Shown: piece by piece, positions 1-5,879 of the stretch | Layout: each line of letters begins with the position of its first letter | Position numbering within the stretch: position 1 is the stretch's first letter | Virus record (IMG/VR): IMGVR_UViG_3300038461_000184 | Coordinates: 1 to 22,751 of that record | Reading direction: 5' to 3' (one strand) | DNA length: 22,751 nucleotides | Origin: a virus | Notes under the pieces: model-generated | The model's database searches: none | What the model saw: the letters and a program-made list of their open reading frames with translations, nothing else | What the model was told of the DNA's origin: nothing | Translations under genes and position numbers: made by a program

Positions 1-881
1 GCGGGCAGGGCTGGCCGGCCAGTGGGGTCAGCCTGGGGATCACCAAGGGGGGTTTCAGCTCCCGGCGTCACGTTGCGAATGAGCCTTTCCTCGGTCTTTT
101 CTTCAGCTACCATCGCCTCACGGGCGGTCTCGGTGATGGGCAGACTCTTGAAATGCCTCCGGATGAGAGTCTTCTTACCCATCTCCTCGAAATACTCAGT
201 CCAGGGCGATTGCTTAACCTTCCAGTCTTCGAGCCCCTTCAGTACCTTGTTACGGACCTCCTCAACTTTCGAAACCGGCATCCATTCGTAGGACGTGAGG
301 CCGGAACGCAGCGCGGCGCAGGAATAGAAGCCAAGGATGGCACCGTTCTCCCGCGGGTCGGGTTTGTGCACAAGTTCCTGGCGCGGAGCGCGGACGATGG
401 AGAACTCATCACCTTCGCGAACAATGCCGGGCCAAACATCAAGGATCTCGGGAGATTGAAGCGCCAAATCCCTCAAACCACGAAAGCCGACGAGAATGGT
501 GCAGACCTTTTTGTCGCCCTGGCGCTTTGGTCGACGTGCGATGAAGAAAACCTTCTGCGTAACAGAGTCGGGATACATTCCCATCGTCGCACAATCGCTG
601 ATGCACGAAAAGAAGCTGACGGGGTCACACTCGGAAAGCTCGGGCTGGCGGTAGATGAGCGAGACGACGAGCCGCTTGAACTTGTCGAGGGAGAGTTCCT
701 TCGGAATCAACGCCTGGATTTTCTGCTGGGTGGTGGCTGCCTCCCACTTTGCAAGGAGCAAAGGCGGTTGTTCGCGGACCGCCAGGGCGCGAGCCCCAGT
801 GGTTCCTACCGGCGGCGCTTGATTCGCCGGCGGCTCGACGGTCGCGGGCGGAGCGGTTTCGAATGATTCGGAGTCGGACAT
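1..881 (-). CDS. recT: RecT-family single-strand annealing protein (3' end outside window)
   Basis: This protein should anneal complementary single-stranded DNA during phage recombination or replication. The frame is open from ATG at 881 to the window edge (293 codons, no stop). Residues 1-45 are a Pro/Ala-rich leader. Residues 45-250 have the family layout: an N-terminal helical segment, a central beta region with VGFRGLRDLALQSPEI (131-145), and the C-terminal signature WTEYFEEMGKKTLIRRHFK (227-245), matching the W-x-E-M-x-KKT-x-R segment of RecT proteins. RecT proteins are usually 260-330 residues, so only a short acidic or proline-rich tail is probably missing. No Shine-Dalgarno is visible before the ATG. 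The upstream gene overlaps it by 76 bp, suggesting coupling. It is the last visible gene of the minus-strand early operon. An exonuclease partner would be expected beyond the left edge. Family assignment is confident; function is inferred from the family. Confidence 0.9.
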   Translation of the reverse strand, partial: MSDSESFETAPPATVEPPANQAPPVGTTGARALAVREQPPLLLAKWEAATTQQKIQALIPKELSLDKFKRLVVSLIYRQPELSECDPVSFFSCISDCATMGMYPDSVTQKVFFIARRPKRQGDKKVCTILVGFRGLRDLALQSPEILDVWPGIVREGDEFSIVRAPRQELVHKPDPRENGAILGFYSCAALRSGLTSYEWMPVSKVEEVRNKVLKGLEDWKVKQSPWTEYFEEMGKKTLIRRHFKSLPITETAREAMVAEEKTEERLIRNVTPGAETPLGDPQADPTGRPALP

Positions 882-1156
882 AATTCAGTGGGTTGGATTG
901 TTTCGATTCGCAGGTTCAAAACCGGGCGGTCCTTGAGGACGCAGAGCGCATCACAGGCAGGCTGAAGCCCCTTCTGGATAGCGGTGCGCAGGACCGTGGC
1001 GCGATCTTCGCCAGTGTGCCGAGAAACCTTCCACACCATCGCTGAGATGGCGGGCGTAAAGCGCACGCCGAAAACAAAAGGCAACCGGACCGGCCTCAAC
1101 ACACCAGAGGGCATGCCGGAACGCTCGCGCACGTAAACGCGGCGGTCAAGCCTCAA
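806..1156 (-). CDS. Small basic protein with ribbon-helix-helix-like segment
   Basis: Unnamed 116-residue protein. The TTG start overlaps the TGA of the preceding gene as TTGA, the same kind of coupling used by its neighbours. An in-frame ATG 14 codons later (MPSGVLRPVRLP) is an alternative start. Residues about 33-70, including HTGEDRATVLRTAIQKGL, resemble the strand-helix-helix core of CopG/Arc-type DNA-binding proteins, where a conserved R-x-A-I-x-x-G-L ends the second helix. The Arg/Lys-rich tail (SSRRRIKRRR) lies inside the recT coding sequence in another frame, so the real end may be less conserved than the core. A role as a small DNA-binding regulator is inference only. Confidence 0.5.
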   Translation of the reverse strand: MRLDRRVYVRERSGMPSGVLRPVRLPFVFGVRFTPAISAMVWKVSRHTGEDRATVLRTAIQKGLQPACDALCVLKDRPVLNLRIETIQPTELCPTPNHSKPLRPRPSSRRRIKRRR

Positions 1157-1329
1157 TTATCAGCGTAGGGAAGACGCACGTTGACCGGCGGCCGTGGCTT
1201 CCGCCGTCGCAGTTTAGAGAGAATCGAGCAGGCTTCACTAAAGGTCTTGGCCTGTCCGGTGCGGACGAGCCACTCCGCCTTGGCATTGAGGCCAGCGGTG
1301 GGCCACCAGGCGGGGAGATAATAGCTCAC
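1153..1329 (-). CDS. Small hypothetical phage protein, 58 aa
   Basis: The chosen start is GTG at 1329, which forms a GTGA overlap with the TGA of the upstream membrane-protein gene. The longer frame from an ATG at 1389 would bury that gene. The protein reads SYYLPAWWPTAGLNAKAEWL at its N-terminus, then a helix (GQAKTFSEACSILSKLRRRK) and a basic C-terminus. The middle, an A-x-W-L-V-R-T-G-Q-A-K-T-F-S-E-A-C pattern, looks like a short helical domain. No function can be assigned. Its TGA overlaps the TTG of the next gene, so three genes here are chained by 4-bp overlaps. Confidence 0.65.
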   Translation of the reverse strand: MSYYLPAWWPTAGLNAKAEWLVRTGQAKTFSEACSILSKLRRRKPRPPVNVRLPYADN

Positions 1330-1493
1330 GGCCAGATGAGCCACGCGGCCCACACGAGCAGGGCGCCGATACAGAAGCCGAACGCGCATTCGGCAGCCAC
1401 GAGCCAGCGATGCGACCGGCGTTGAGCCTTCTCTTCGCGGACCAGGGCCGCGGCCTGCCAGCTAAAAGGGTCTGTCGGGTCGAGGCGGTTCAT
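1326..1493 (-). CDS. Small single-pass membrane protein, 55 aa
   Basis: ATG at 1493 lies 6 bp after the stop of the preceding gene, and the TGA at 1326 overlaps the next gene's GTG. Residues 1-32 are soluble and charged (MNRLDPTDPFSWQAAALVRE, then KAQRRSHR). Residues about 33-54 form one hydrophobic helix (AECAFGFCIGALLVWAAWLI) that ends the protein at WP. The Lys/Arg cluster just before the helix suggests the N-terminus stays in the cytoplasm. Comparable tiny membrane proteins are common in phage early regions. Function unknown. Confidence 0.65.
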   Translation of the reverse strand: MNRLDPTDPFSWQAAALVREEKAQRRSHRWLVAAECAFGFCIGALLVWAAWLIWP

Positions 1494-1499
1494 GGAAGT

Positions 1500-1835
1500 T
1501 TATAATATGATCGCGCTACCGCACGAGGATGGCTCGACGTCATGCAGGATCACTTTGTAGCCGAAGGGGAATTTGTCACCAGCTATCGGGATCTCTCCAT
1601 GCCAGCAACCATCTTTTTCGCTGATCCACTTTCCCCCGAAAGCCTGGGCAATCTTCATTGCTGATTCTTTTGTAGCCTCGCTCGGCTTCGGGCCAAATAG
1701 CTGCACTAATTTAGGATTGATGGCTGAGCCCTCGCAAGGGCACCAATTGTTAAACTCAGGTTCCTTGTCGGCGAGATCCCGCAAGGCCTGCAGCCTGCTG
1801 ATCGTTTCGTTAATGTTATTTTGGAGTGTTGGCAT
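1500..1835 (-). CDS. Hypothetical phage protein, 111 aa
   Basis: Unrecognised soluble protein. The N-terminus (MPTLQNNINETISRLQALRD) is predicted helical, possibly a short coiled coil. The remainder is mixed alpha/beta with three cysteines (W-C-P-C-E-G near residue 33 and S-C-G near the end) and the segment FGGKWISEKDGCWHGEIPI. Start ATG at 1835 overlaps the end of the upstream gene by 20 bp and has no clear Shine-Dalgarno. The DNA looks less GC-rich than the genes on either side, which may mark recent acquisition. Confidence 0.65.
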   Translation of the reverse strand: MPTLQNNINETISRLQALRDLADKEPEFNNWCPCEGSAINPKLVQLFGPKPSEATKESAMKIAQAFGGKWISEKDGCWHGEIPIAGDKFPFGYKVILHDVEPSSCGSAIIL

Positions 1836-2001
1836 TGGTCAATGGGGTTGAATTGCGTTTCTGTTCCCGGCGGATCCTGCGCGCCTTCTTCCAGCGTTTC
1901 TTCGCAAGACCAGCGTAGAACTTGTGATTCCCGCGGACCTTGGCGAGGCCCGTGCCGCGGCGCCCCATTTCGGAGGCGGTGATGGATGGATTGGTTGTCA
2001 T
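1816..2001 (-). CDS. Small basic hypothetical protein, 61 aa
   Basis: Start ATG at 2001 forms an ATGA overlap with the stop of the preceding gene. The frame is also open further upstream, but that stretch is the antisense frame of the previous coding gene. The protein is very basic: GNHKFYAGLAKKRWKKARRI followed by RREQKR, with a G-R-R-G-T-G-L-A-K-V motif before it. The charge pattern suggests nucleic-acid contact, but no family is recognised. Confidence 0.6.
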   Translation of the reverse strand: MTTNPSITASEMGRRGTGLAKVRGNHKFYAGLAKKRWKKARRIRREQKRNSTPLTNANTPK

Positions 2002-2183
2002 AGTGATTTTGGGGGCCAGCGGATTTCTCCTGCTGGCAGATCGATGATTGAGCAATGTAGCCAATAGGTGCGCACGCACTCGCACTCTTTGCGGATGACC
2101 AGCGTGGCATTTGTGTGCTCCGTCCAAGCCGGCGCCACGAGGCGCGCCATCTCGTCAACGTGATCTCGTTCCCCATCGGTCAT
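1998..2183 (-). CDS. Small hypothetical protein, 61 aa
   Basis: ATG at 2183 lies 3 bp after the upstream gene's stop, and its TGA overlaps the next ATG. The sequence has an acidic start (MTDGERDHVDEMARLVAP), then VIRKECECVRTYWLHCSII with three cysteines in a C-x-C-x7-C arrangement. It might bind a metal or be structural; this is a guess. No family recognised. Confidence 0.6.
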   Translation of the reverse strand: MTDGERDHVDEMARLVAPAWTEHTNATLVIRKECECVRTYWLHCSIIDLPAGEIRWPPKSL

Positions 2184-2186
2184 AGG

Positions 2187-2444
2187 TTAAGTGCTCTGGT
2201 TGTGGCATTCGTCCTGCCGGAGGATGGCGCGCCGCATGATCGCGGCACACTCAAGACAAAGGCCGTGCGTCACATCGAAGCCGGCGGCCGTGGCCGCAGC
2301 AGTCTTGGCGTCCTTGTCGGCGCACCAAGCGCACACGACGACGCAGACCCGAGGCAGCGGCGCGCACCGTTCGCGCTCGTTGCGCCGCTCCTCGTCCCGG
2401 GCGTTCTGCGCATCCTGGCGGAGATAGTCTTCGGTGAAGGTCAT
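2187..2444 (-). CDS. Zinc-ribbon-like small protein
   Basis: 85 residues from ATG at 2444, which overlaps the preceding stop as ATGA. Residues 1-30 are a charged helix rich in Arg and Glu. Residues 38-66 hold two CxxC knuckles, C38AWC41 and C63LEC66. The second sits in a V-T-H-G-L-C-L-E-C context that recalls the S-H-G-I-C-x-x-C zinc-binding segment found in many bacterial proteins. The protein most likely binds one zinc ion. A role in DNA, RNA or protein contact is inference. A longer frame reaching 2588 overlaps the upstream gene and is not preferred. Confidence 0.65.
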   Translation of the reverse strand: MTFTEDYLRQDAQNARDEERRNERERCAPLPRVCVVVCAWCADKDAKTAAATAAGFDVTHGLCLECAAIMRRAILRQDECHNQST

Positions 2445-2977
2445 ATTGTTTCGAAGGAGCCAAGCCGTCGCGCCATGTGGCGCTCGGCTCCGCCGGCGGA
2501 CTTGAGTGCGCGCTGAATTGCTGCCGTGAGTTTGGGACAGCCTGCAAATTGGGCGCGGCTTTTTGCCGTGTGCAAATGCAGTAGGCAAAGATCAAGACTC
2601 TCGGCTTGCTTGATCGTGGCGAGGCGAAGTTTTATTGGGAAACCTCCTTCTATGCCGAATTTCCGACAGGCAACCCCCTCATAATTGAGGGCTGCTTGGG
2701 CCCTCAGAAAGCTCTTGGCATGCGCATGGCGGGCGGCAACGTCGGCGCGGATGTGATCCTGCACGAATTGCCGGAGGACCCCAACGAGCTCGGCGTGCGA
2801 ATTGACCGCGTGTAAGATCTCGGCGCGCTTCCGCCGGCGTTCCTCATACTCCTGCCGCTCTTTGCGCTGGAACTCCAACGCTTCCTTGTCGATCTGCGCG
2901 GCCTGGTCGAGATCGGCAAAGTCCTTCGCCCTTGCCGAGTAGCCGCCAGCAACGGGCTTGATTAGTGGCTGCTGCAT
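2441..2977 (-). CDS. Hypothetical helical protein, 178 aa
   Basis: Start ATG at 2977 (MQQPLIKPVAGGYSARAKDF), overlapping the upstream gene by 16 bp. Residues about 20-60 are a long charged helix (KEALEFQRKERQEYEERRRK), probably a coiled coil. The C-terminal half is mixed and basic, and contains ALNYEGVACRKFGIEGGFPI. No enzyme motif is visible. The TGA overlaps the start of the zinc-ribbon gene. Function unknown. Confidence 0.6.
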   Translation of the reverse strand: MQQPLIKPVAGGYSARAKDFADLDQAAQIDKEALEFQRKERQEYEERRRKRAEILHAVNSHAELVGVLRQFVQDHIRADVAARHAHAKSFLRAQAALNYEGVACRKFGIEGGFPIKLRLATIKQAESLDLCLLHLHTAKSRAQFAGCPKLTAAIQRALKSAGGAERHMARRLGSFETI

Positions 2978-3180
2978 TTGGTGGTGGGGACGGCTGCCTT
3001 GTAGTCGCGACGAACGTTGAATGTCACTTCGCACATTCGCGGGTCGTCAGTGGGAAGCGCACACGAGAGCTTCTCTTTGAGAAATCGCTCAATGTCGCAT
3101 TTGGTGATGTTGTGCTCGTTGCCGGCTGGCAGCTTCGCCGAGACGGTGAACGTGAGGAATACTCTGTTGTTTGCGCCCAT
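2962..3180 (-). CDS. Small hypothetical phage protein, 72 aa
   Basis: ATG at 3180 is preceded by AAGGAAC at a suitable distance, one of the few good Shine-Dalgarno sequences on this strand, which decides the start. The sequence MGANNRVFLTFTVSAKLPAG begins a strand-rich N-terminus. It continues with a K-C-D-I-E-R-F-L-K-E-K-L helix and a second strand pair (CEVTFNVRRDYKA). This strand-helix-strand layout suggests a compact alpha/beta fold. It follows the terminator hairpin at 3220-3245, so it may have its own promoter in the 70-bp gap. No function known. Confidence 0.65.
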   Translation of the reverse strand: MGANNRVFLTFTVSAKLPAGNEHNITKCDIERFLKEKLSCALPTDDPRMCEVTFNVRRDYKAAVPTTKCSSH

Positions 3181-3219
3181 GATGTTCCTTTCTATTGATT
3201 GATTCGGGTTGAGTCTAAA

Positions 3220-3245
3220 GGGGGCTCGACCCGCGCCGAGCCCCC
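3220..3245 (-). terminator. Probable intrinsic terminator after the GIY-YIG gene
   Basis: A perfect 9-bp stem, GGGGGCTCG pairing with CGAGCCCCC around an 8-nt loop, is followed on the minus strand by TTTAG. It sits 10 bp past the stop of the GIY-YIG gene. The T-run is short, so termination may be partial, allowing read-through into the rest of the operon. Confidence 0.6.
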
Positions 3246-3254
3246 CGCAGACCA

Positions 3255-3935
3255 TCAACTCAAGGTTTTCCAATTGCGGCGATGTATGATGGCCAGAATT
3301 GAGTTGGGACTAACGGCGAATCTGCGACCAAGTTTAGGACTCGACCATCTGCCGGTTTGATAGAGTTGCCGGATCTGTCGCACTTGATCCTCGGTCAATT
3401 TGGGATTCCGCGGAGGCATTCGCCGTTTCGAAGCAGCGGAGATTTTCGCGAGTGCTTCCGGCGTGTGCCGATACCCTAACCCGTAATGGTGGCCCAAATG
3501 AGCCGCGGCAATCTTCCTGCGATGCTCCTCGGACAATGGCTTTCGTTTTTTACCACGTTGGGCTGCCGATATTTTCTCGATGGTCGCAGCGGAGTGGTGG
3601 TGGTTTACCTTCCCGCCGCTGTCGAGGTTGTAACCTTTCTCGCGCTGATCGCTGGAATGATAGCTGATCCATTCCTGCTCTCGAATGTCGAGCATCCCTT
3701 CTTGGATGCATTCTAAGATCCTAAATTCGAAACTCTCTCTTCCGTCGCGATTCCATGCGGCTTGCAGATGTGGATTGGGGTGGATGCCACGCCGCAGTTG
3801 CCAGAAATGCAGGTAACGCCGTCTTTCAAGATTGATGGTCTGTCCAATGTAGATTTTGCGATCGATCGCGTTCTGGATCGCATAGATGCCAGCGCCGCGA
3901 GTCACGCGATAGACGGACTTTTCTAGGGAGGTCAT
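3255..3935 (-). CDS. GIY-YIG homing endonuclease with NUMOD3 repeats
   Basis: 226 residues from ATG at 3935, which overlaps the preceding stop as ATGA. The GIY-YIG nuclease domain spans about 14-100: GIY at 16-18, YIG at 29-31, the catalytic-type Arg in LERRR (36-40), and Glu in REQEWI (85-90). Residues 115-170 hold NUMOD3-type DNA-binding repeats (ATIEKISAAQRGKKRKPLSE, then HRRKIAAAHLG, then TPEALAKISAA). A C-terminal helix-turn-helix follows (LTEDQVRQIRQLYQTGRW ... NSILAIIHRRNWK). This is the SegA-like free-standing layout. It cuts DNA site-specifically to spread its own gene. Its position inside a chain of tiny coupled genes fits insertion into an operon. Confidence 0.88.
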   Translation of the reverse strand: MTSLEKSVYRVTRGAGIYAIQNAIDRKIYIGQTINLERRRYLHFWQLRRGIHPNPHLQAAWNRDGRESFEFRILECIQEGMLDIREQEWISYHSSDQREKGYNLDSGGKVNHHHSAATIEKISAAQRGKKRKPLSEEHRRKIAAAHLGHHYGLGYRHTPEALAKISAASKRRMPPRNPKLTEDQVRQIRQLYQTGRWSSPKLGRRFAVSPNSILAIIHRRNWKTLS

Positions 3936-4114
3936 GGCGCAAGCGTGATGGTCGTCCAATCCCAGCAGCAGAATCCGTCCTGCCCGAGGTCTTGCTTGAT
4001 CTGCGCGATGTCCTCATCGCAGAGCCCGTCCTTGTTCGTGAGGAGGAAATCCGCCCAAGTGCAGGGTTCCTGCCCGTCGACGGAGACCAGCGTTTCGTCG
4101 GTAATCGTCTTCAT
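3932..4114 (-). CDS. Small hypothetical phage protein, 60 aa
   Basis: MKTITDETLVSVDGQEPCTW begins the protein, followed by ADFLLTNKDGLCDEDIAQIK and a short C-terminus (GFCCWDWTTITLAP). It is acidic and looks like one helix followed by a strand. It starts 3 bp after the stop of the upstream gene, and its TGA overlaps the GIY-YIG start. Not recognised. Confidence 0.65.
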   Translation of the reverse strand: MKTITDETLVSVDGQEPCTWADFLLTNKDGLCDEDIAQIKQDLGQDGFCCWDWTTITLAP

Positions 4115-4117
4115 GCG

Positions 4118-4273
4118 TCACCCTTGGTAGAAGAAGCACAAGCCCGTCAGCCGCCACGCTCGCGGTCCGTTGATCTCTTCGACGTCGATGGTGCCGAAGG
4201 GATGGATTTTGAAGATGCGGCATTCGACGCCGCGCACGGTAACCAAGTCTCCGATATGTGGGGGGTGTCTCAT
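4118..4273 (-). CDS. Small hypothetical protein, 51 aa, first gene of the early operon
   Basis: The chosen start is ATG at 4273 (MRHPPHIGDLVTVRGVECRI); the longer frame upstream runs through the operator and terminator region and is rejected. The G-D-L-V-T-V-R-G-x-x-C-R-I stretch followed by GTIDVEEINGPRAWRLTGL resembles a small beta-barrel (KOW or SH3-like). It is the first gene after the operator at 4382-4398, so it is probably the promoter-proximal gene of the minus-strand operon that ends in recT. Confidence 0.65.
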   Translation of the reverse strand: MRHPPHIGDLVTVRGVECRIFKIHPFGTIDVEEINGPRAWRLTGLCFFYQG

Positions 4274-4288
4274 GGGAAACAGAGAATA

Positions 4289-4302
4289 GCGCAACGTTGC
4301 GC
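4289..4302. promoter_or_regulatory. Perfect 14-bp palindrome in the early-operon leader
   Basis: GCGCAACGTTGCGC is a perfect palindrome located 15 bp upstream of the first early ATG (4273) and downstream of the proposed promoter. It could be a second operator, or an RNA hairpin controlling translation. No copy was noticed elsewhere in the window. Confidence 0.4.
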
Positions 4303-4330
4303 ATCGCCTCAAGCCTAATCTCGCCCCCGC

Positions 4331-4368
4331 CAAAGCAAAAGGCGCAAGCCCGTAAAGACTCGCGCCTT
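4331..4368 (-). terminator. Terminator or leader attenuator hairpin
   Basis: On the minus strand AAGGCGCGAG pairs with CTTGCGCCTT (10-bp stem, one mismatch, 10-nt loop) followed by TTTTGCTTTG. It can terminate the winged-helix gene that ends at 4399. If the -10 box at 4375-4380 is real, transcription would begin at about 4368, exactly at the first stem base, so the same hairpin would form at the 5' end of the early-operon RNA. It could then act as an attenuator or a stabilising 5' hairpin. Confidence 0.6.
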
Positions 4369-4374
4369 GCAACG

Positions 4375-4403
4375 ATAATAGTTACCGTTAAACGGTAATC
4401 AGT
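4375..4403 (-). promoter_or_regulatory. Early promoter with repressor operator TTACCG-TTAAA-CGGTAA
   Basis: A perfect 6+6 palindrome (TTACCG, 5-bp spacer, CGGTAA) fills 4382-4398. On the minus strand a TATTAT hexamer follows at 4380-4375. A weak -35 (CTGATT) can be placed with a 16-bp spacer, so the operator would lie between the two promoter elements, a classical repression geometry. The same half-sites occur at 11123-11176 and 21380-21416. Confidence 0.6.
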
Positions 4404-5166
4404 CCAAGTCCACCGGTTCGGCCGGAGCCTTTAGGTTGCGGTAGGAGTAACCGTAAACCTCGTCCTTGATGAGCTCGACCAACCCGGGATTGCGCTCCGC
4501 CACGGCGATGAGTTGGAACGCGAAGGACAGACGCCCTGGAAGGATCGCGCCCGCGCAGGCGCTAAACCAGTCATCCTGCGAAGTGGGGGCTCCCGTCAGC
4601 CGGGCAATCAGCGCCGCATCTTCGATTGGCGTGAGCACCCTGGCCAAGGCCTCGTCGGCCGCCGCGAGTTCCTGCGCGGTTGTTTCGCCTTCGAGCAACT
4701 CGGCATGGAACTGCGTCCGGCCCTCATCAGTGAGCAGGTAGCCTTTGCCCCGGCCGGGCAGCCGATCCAACCAGCCGCGCTCCTCCGCCCGCCGGATCGC
4801 CCGCACAAAGGACCAATGTGCCGCCGCTTTGCCCGTATCGGATTCCAGCCGCGCCTTCAGCGTCGGAAAATCCGCTTTCCCGCCGCACCGCGCAAGCGCC
4901 GCCCCAATCAATTCACCACGGATCTTCTTCTGCTGCCCATCCGCCGTTTCCCACACCCCCTCCCCTTCGTTCACATACCAAAGACCCGTCTTCGCGTTGT
5001 ACCGCATCACCTCCGCCTTCCGCATTTGGTCCCAAACCCACGACGCCACGTCCATCCGCGGATTCCCCGCCCCGTCCACCATCAGCCACCGCAGCAGCGG
5101 CGACCCCTCCGCCGTACTCCCAAACGCCATCGGTTCGTATCCCTTTAGTAGTTCGATCATTTTCAT
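4399..5166 (-). CDS. Hypothetical protein with winged-helix-like middle and C-terminal AEPVDLD tail
   Basis: 255 residues from ATG at 5166 (MKMIELLKGYEPMAFGSTAE). Residues about 40-100 look like a folded alpha/beta segment (WVWDQMRKAEVMRYNAKTGL). Residues about 125-160 resemble a winged-helix wing: a helix RAIRRAEERGWLDRL, then GRGKGYLLTDEGRTQF, the L-T-D-E-G-R pattern common in winged-helix regulators and replication accessory proteins. The last residues are RNLKAPAEPVDLD. The same tail, with different codons, ends the divergent gene at 5445-5879. The gene is followed by the operator and by a terminator hairpin. A regulatory or replication role is plausible, but no family is recognised. GC-rich codon usage matches the other structural genes. 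Confidence 0.7.
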   Translation of the reverse strand: MKMIELLKGYEPMAFGSTAEGSPLLRWLMVDGAGNPRMDVASWVWDQMRKAEVMRYNAKTGLWYVNEGEGVWETADGQQKKIRGELIGAALARCGGKADFPTLKARLESDTGKAAAHWSFVRAIRRAEERGWLDRLPGRGKGYLLTDEGRTQFHAELLEGETTAQELAAADEALARVLTPIEDAALIARLTGAPTSQDDWFSACAGAILPGRLSFAFQLIAVAERNPGLVELIKDEVYGYSYRNLKAPAEPVDLD

Positions 5167-5200
5167 AGGTAAATTTCGCTTGCTTGGCACGGACGGCCAT

Positions 5201-5261
5201 GACTCAGGGGGTAATCTTCTCACCGCGCTCCACAAGGTTGAGAAGTTACTACCCCTCAGTC
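5201..5261. repeat. Large imperfect inverted repeat in the divergent intergenic region
   Basis: The left arm GACTCAGGGGGTAATCTTCT (continuing CACC) and the right arm, read in reverse complement as GACTGAGGGGTAGTAACTTC (continuing TCAACC), align over about 24 bp with a few mismatches and small gaps, around an 11-bp centre. It lies 35 bp upstream of the minus-strand ATG at 5166. Possible roles are a regulator binding site, a replication origin element or an RNA hairpin. Confidence 0.6.
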
Positions 5262-5331
5262 AAGTCGCAATGCCGTCAATCCGCTCCCGTAAACTCCCGC
5301 TCTGCCGGACGCTTGCCATCTGTGCAAGCCT

Positions 5332-5381
5332 GCGGGATATTGTGCCATAAAACTGCCAGATATTCTGTCATAATATCCTGC
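5332..5381. repeat. AT-rich inverted repeat between divergent genes
   Basis: GCGGGATATTGTG and CATAATATCCTGC are reverse complements with 2 mismatches in 13 bp, separated by 24 bp. The interior holds the related words TGCCATAAAAC, CCAGATATTCTG and TGTCATAATA. This is the most AT-rich patch between the divergent genes and fits an operator/promoter or an origin unwinding element. The remaining bases of 5167-5444 show no convincing gene. Confidence 0.5.
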
Positions 5382-5444
5382 ACCTCCAAATCACGATACC
5401 GTTCTCCCTTGAAATCCTTCTCACATGCAAATGAAGTCTCGCGT

Positions 5445-5879
5445 ATGTGCGCAGAACCCGCATTCCCGACTGCCGAGGCAATTGAGCTCTTGGCGCCCGC
5501 CTCTGGCAGCGGTGTTGGCAAACAGATCGCTCAGAGGCTTCTCAGCCGGCCCGACTGGCTGGACCTTGTAGAGAATGCGCTGGTGCATGCACTTACCGCA
5601 CAAAGCCGGTTCTACGACAACGCAACGAAATCGCATGTCGTCATGCAGGATGCGAAGACCCAGCTTGCCGCCGTGCTGGGCATCTGGTCGCACCTGGAAG
5701 GCGATCCAATCAAGCGAGTCATCCACGAGAGAGGCGGCAGCGGCAGCAGCCCGGTCGAGGATCTTGAGGCGGCGCTCGCCAATTCGCCGGCGCTGGCCGC
5801 AGCCGTCCGCCGCACCCTCGCCAAGGCCGAGCGGAACCTCCAAATCAAGCGCGCTGAGCCCGTCGACCTCGACCCCTGA
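5445..5879 (+). CDS. Hypothetical helical phage protein, possible small terminase-like; C-terminal AEPVDLDP
   Basis: 144 residues from ATG at 5445; the frame is open further upstream but without a good start, and no strong Shine-Dalgarno is visible. It is predicted mostly helical: FPTAEAIELLAPASGSGVGK, then QRLLSRPDWLDLVENALVHA and DAKTQLAAVLGIWSHLEGDP followed by IKRVIHE. The pattern of a helical bundle, an FYD segment, then a helix ending E-G-x-P-x-x-R recalls small terminase-like or helix-turn-helix phage proteins, but this is a weak resemblance and TerL is 11 kb away. The C-terminus RNLQIKRAEPVDLDP matches the tail of the divergent gene (RNLKAPAEPVDLD) despite different codons. It is the first gene of the plus-strand unit. 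Confidence 0.65.
   Translation: MCAEPAFPTAEAIELLAPASGSGVGKQIAQRLLSRPDWLDLVENALVHALTAQSRFYDNATKSHVVMQDAKTQLAAVLGIWSHLEGDPIKRVIHERGGSGSSPVEDLEAALANSPALAAAVRRTLAKAERNLQIKRAEPVDLDP

Noticed and set aside
153-866. Long plus-strand frame of 237 codons at the left end
   Set aside because: It is the antisense frame of the recT gene, whose protein matches the RecT family; the plus-strand protein shows no recognisable feature.
5276-5521. Minus-strand frame of 81 codons in the divergent region
   Set aside because: It starts inside the 5445-5879 gene and runs through both arms of the AT-rich inverted repeat; composition is plausible but there is no ribosome site or family match.
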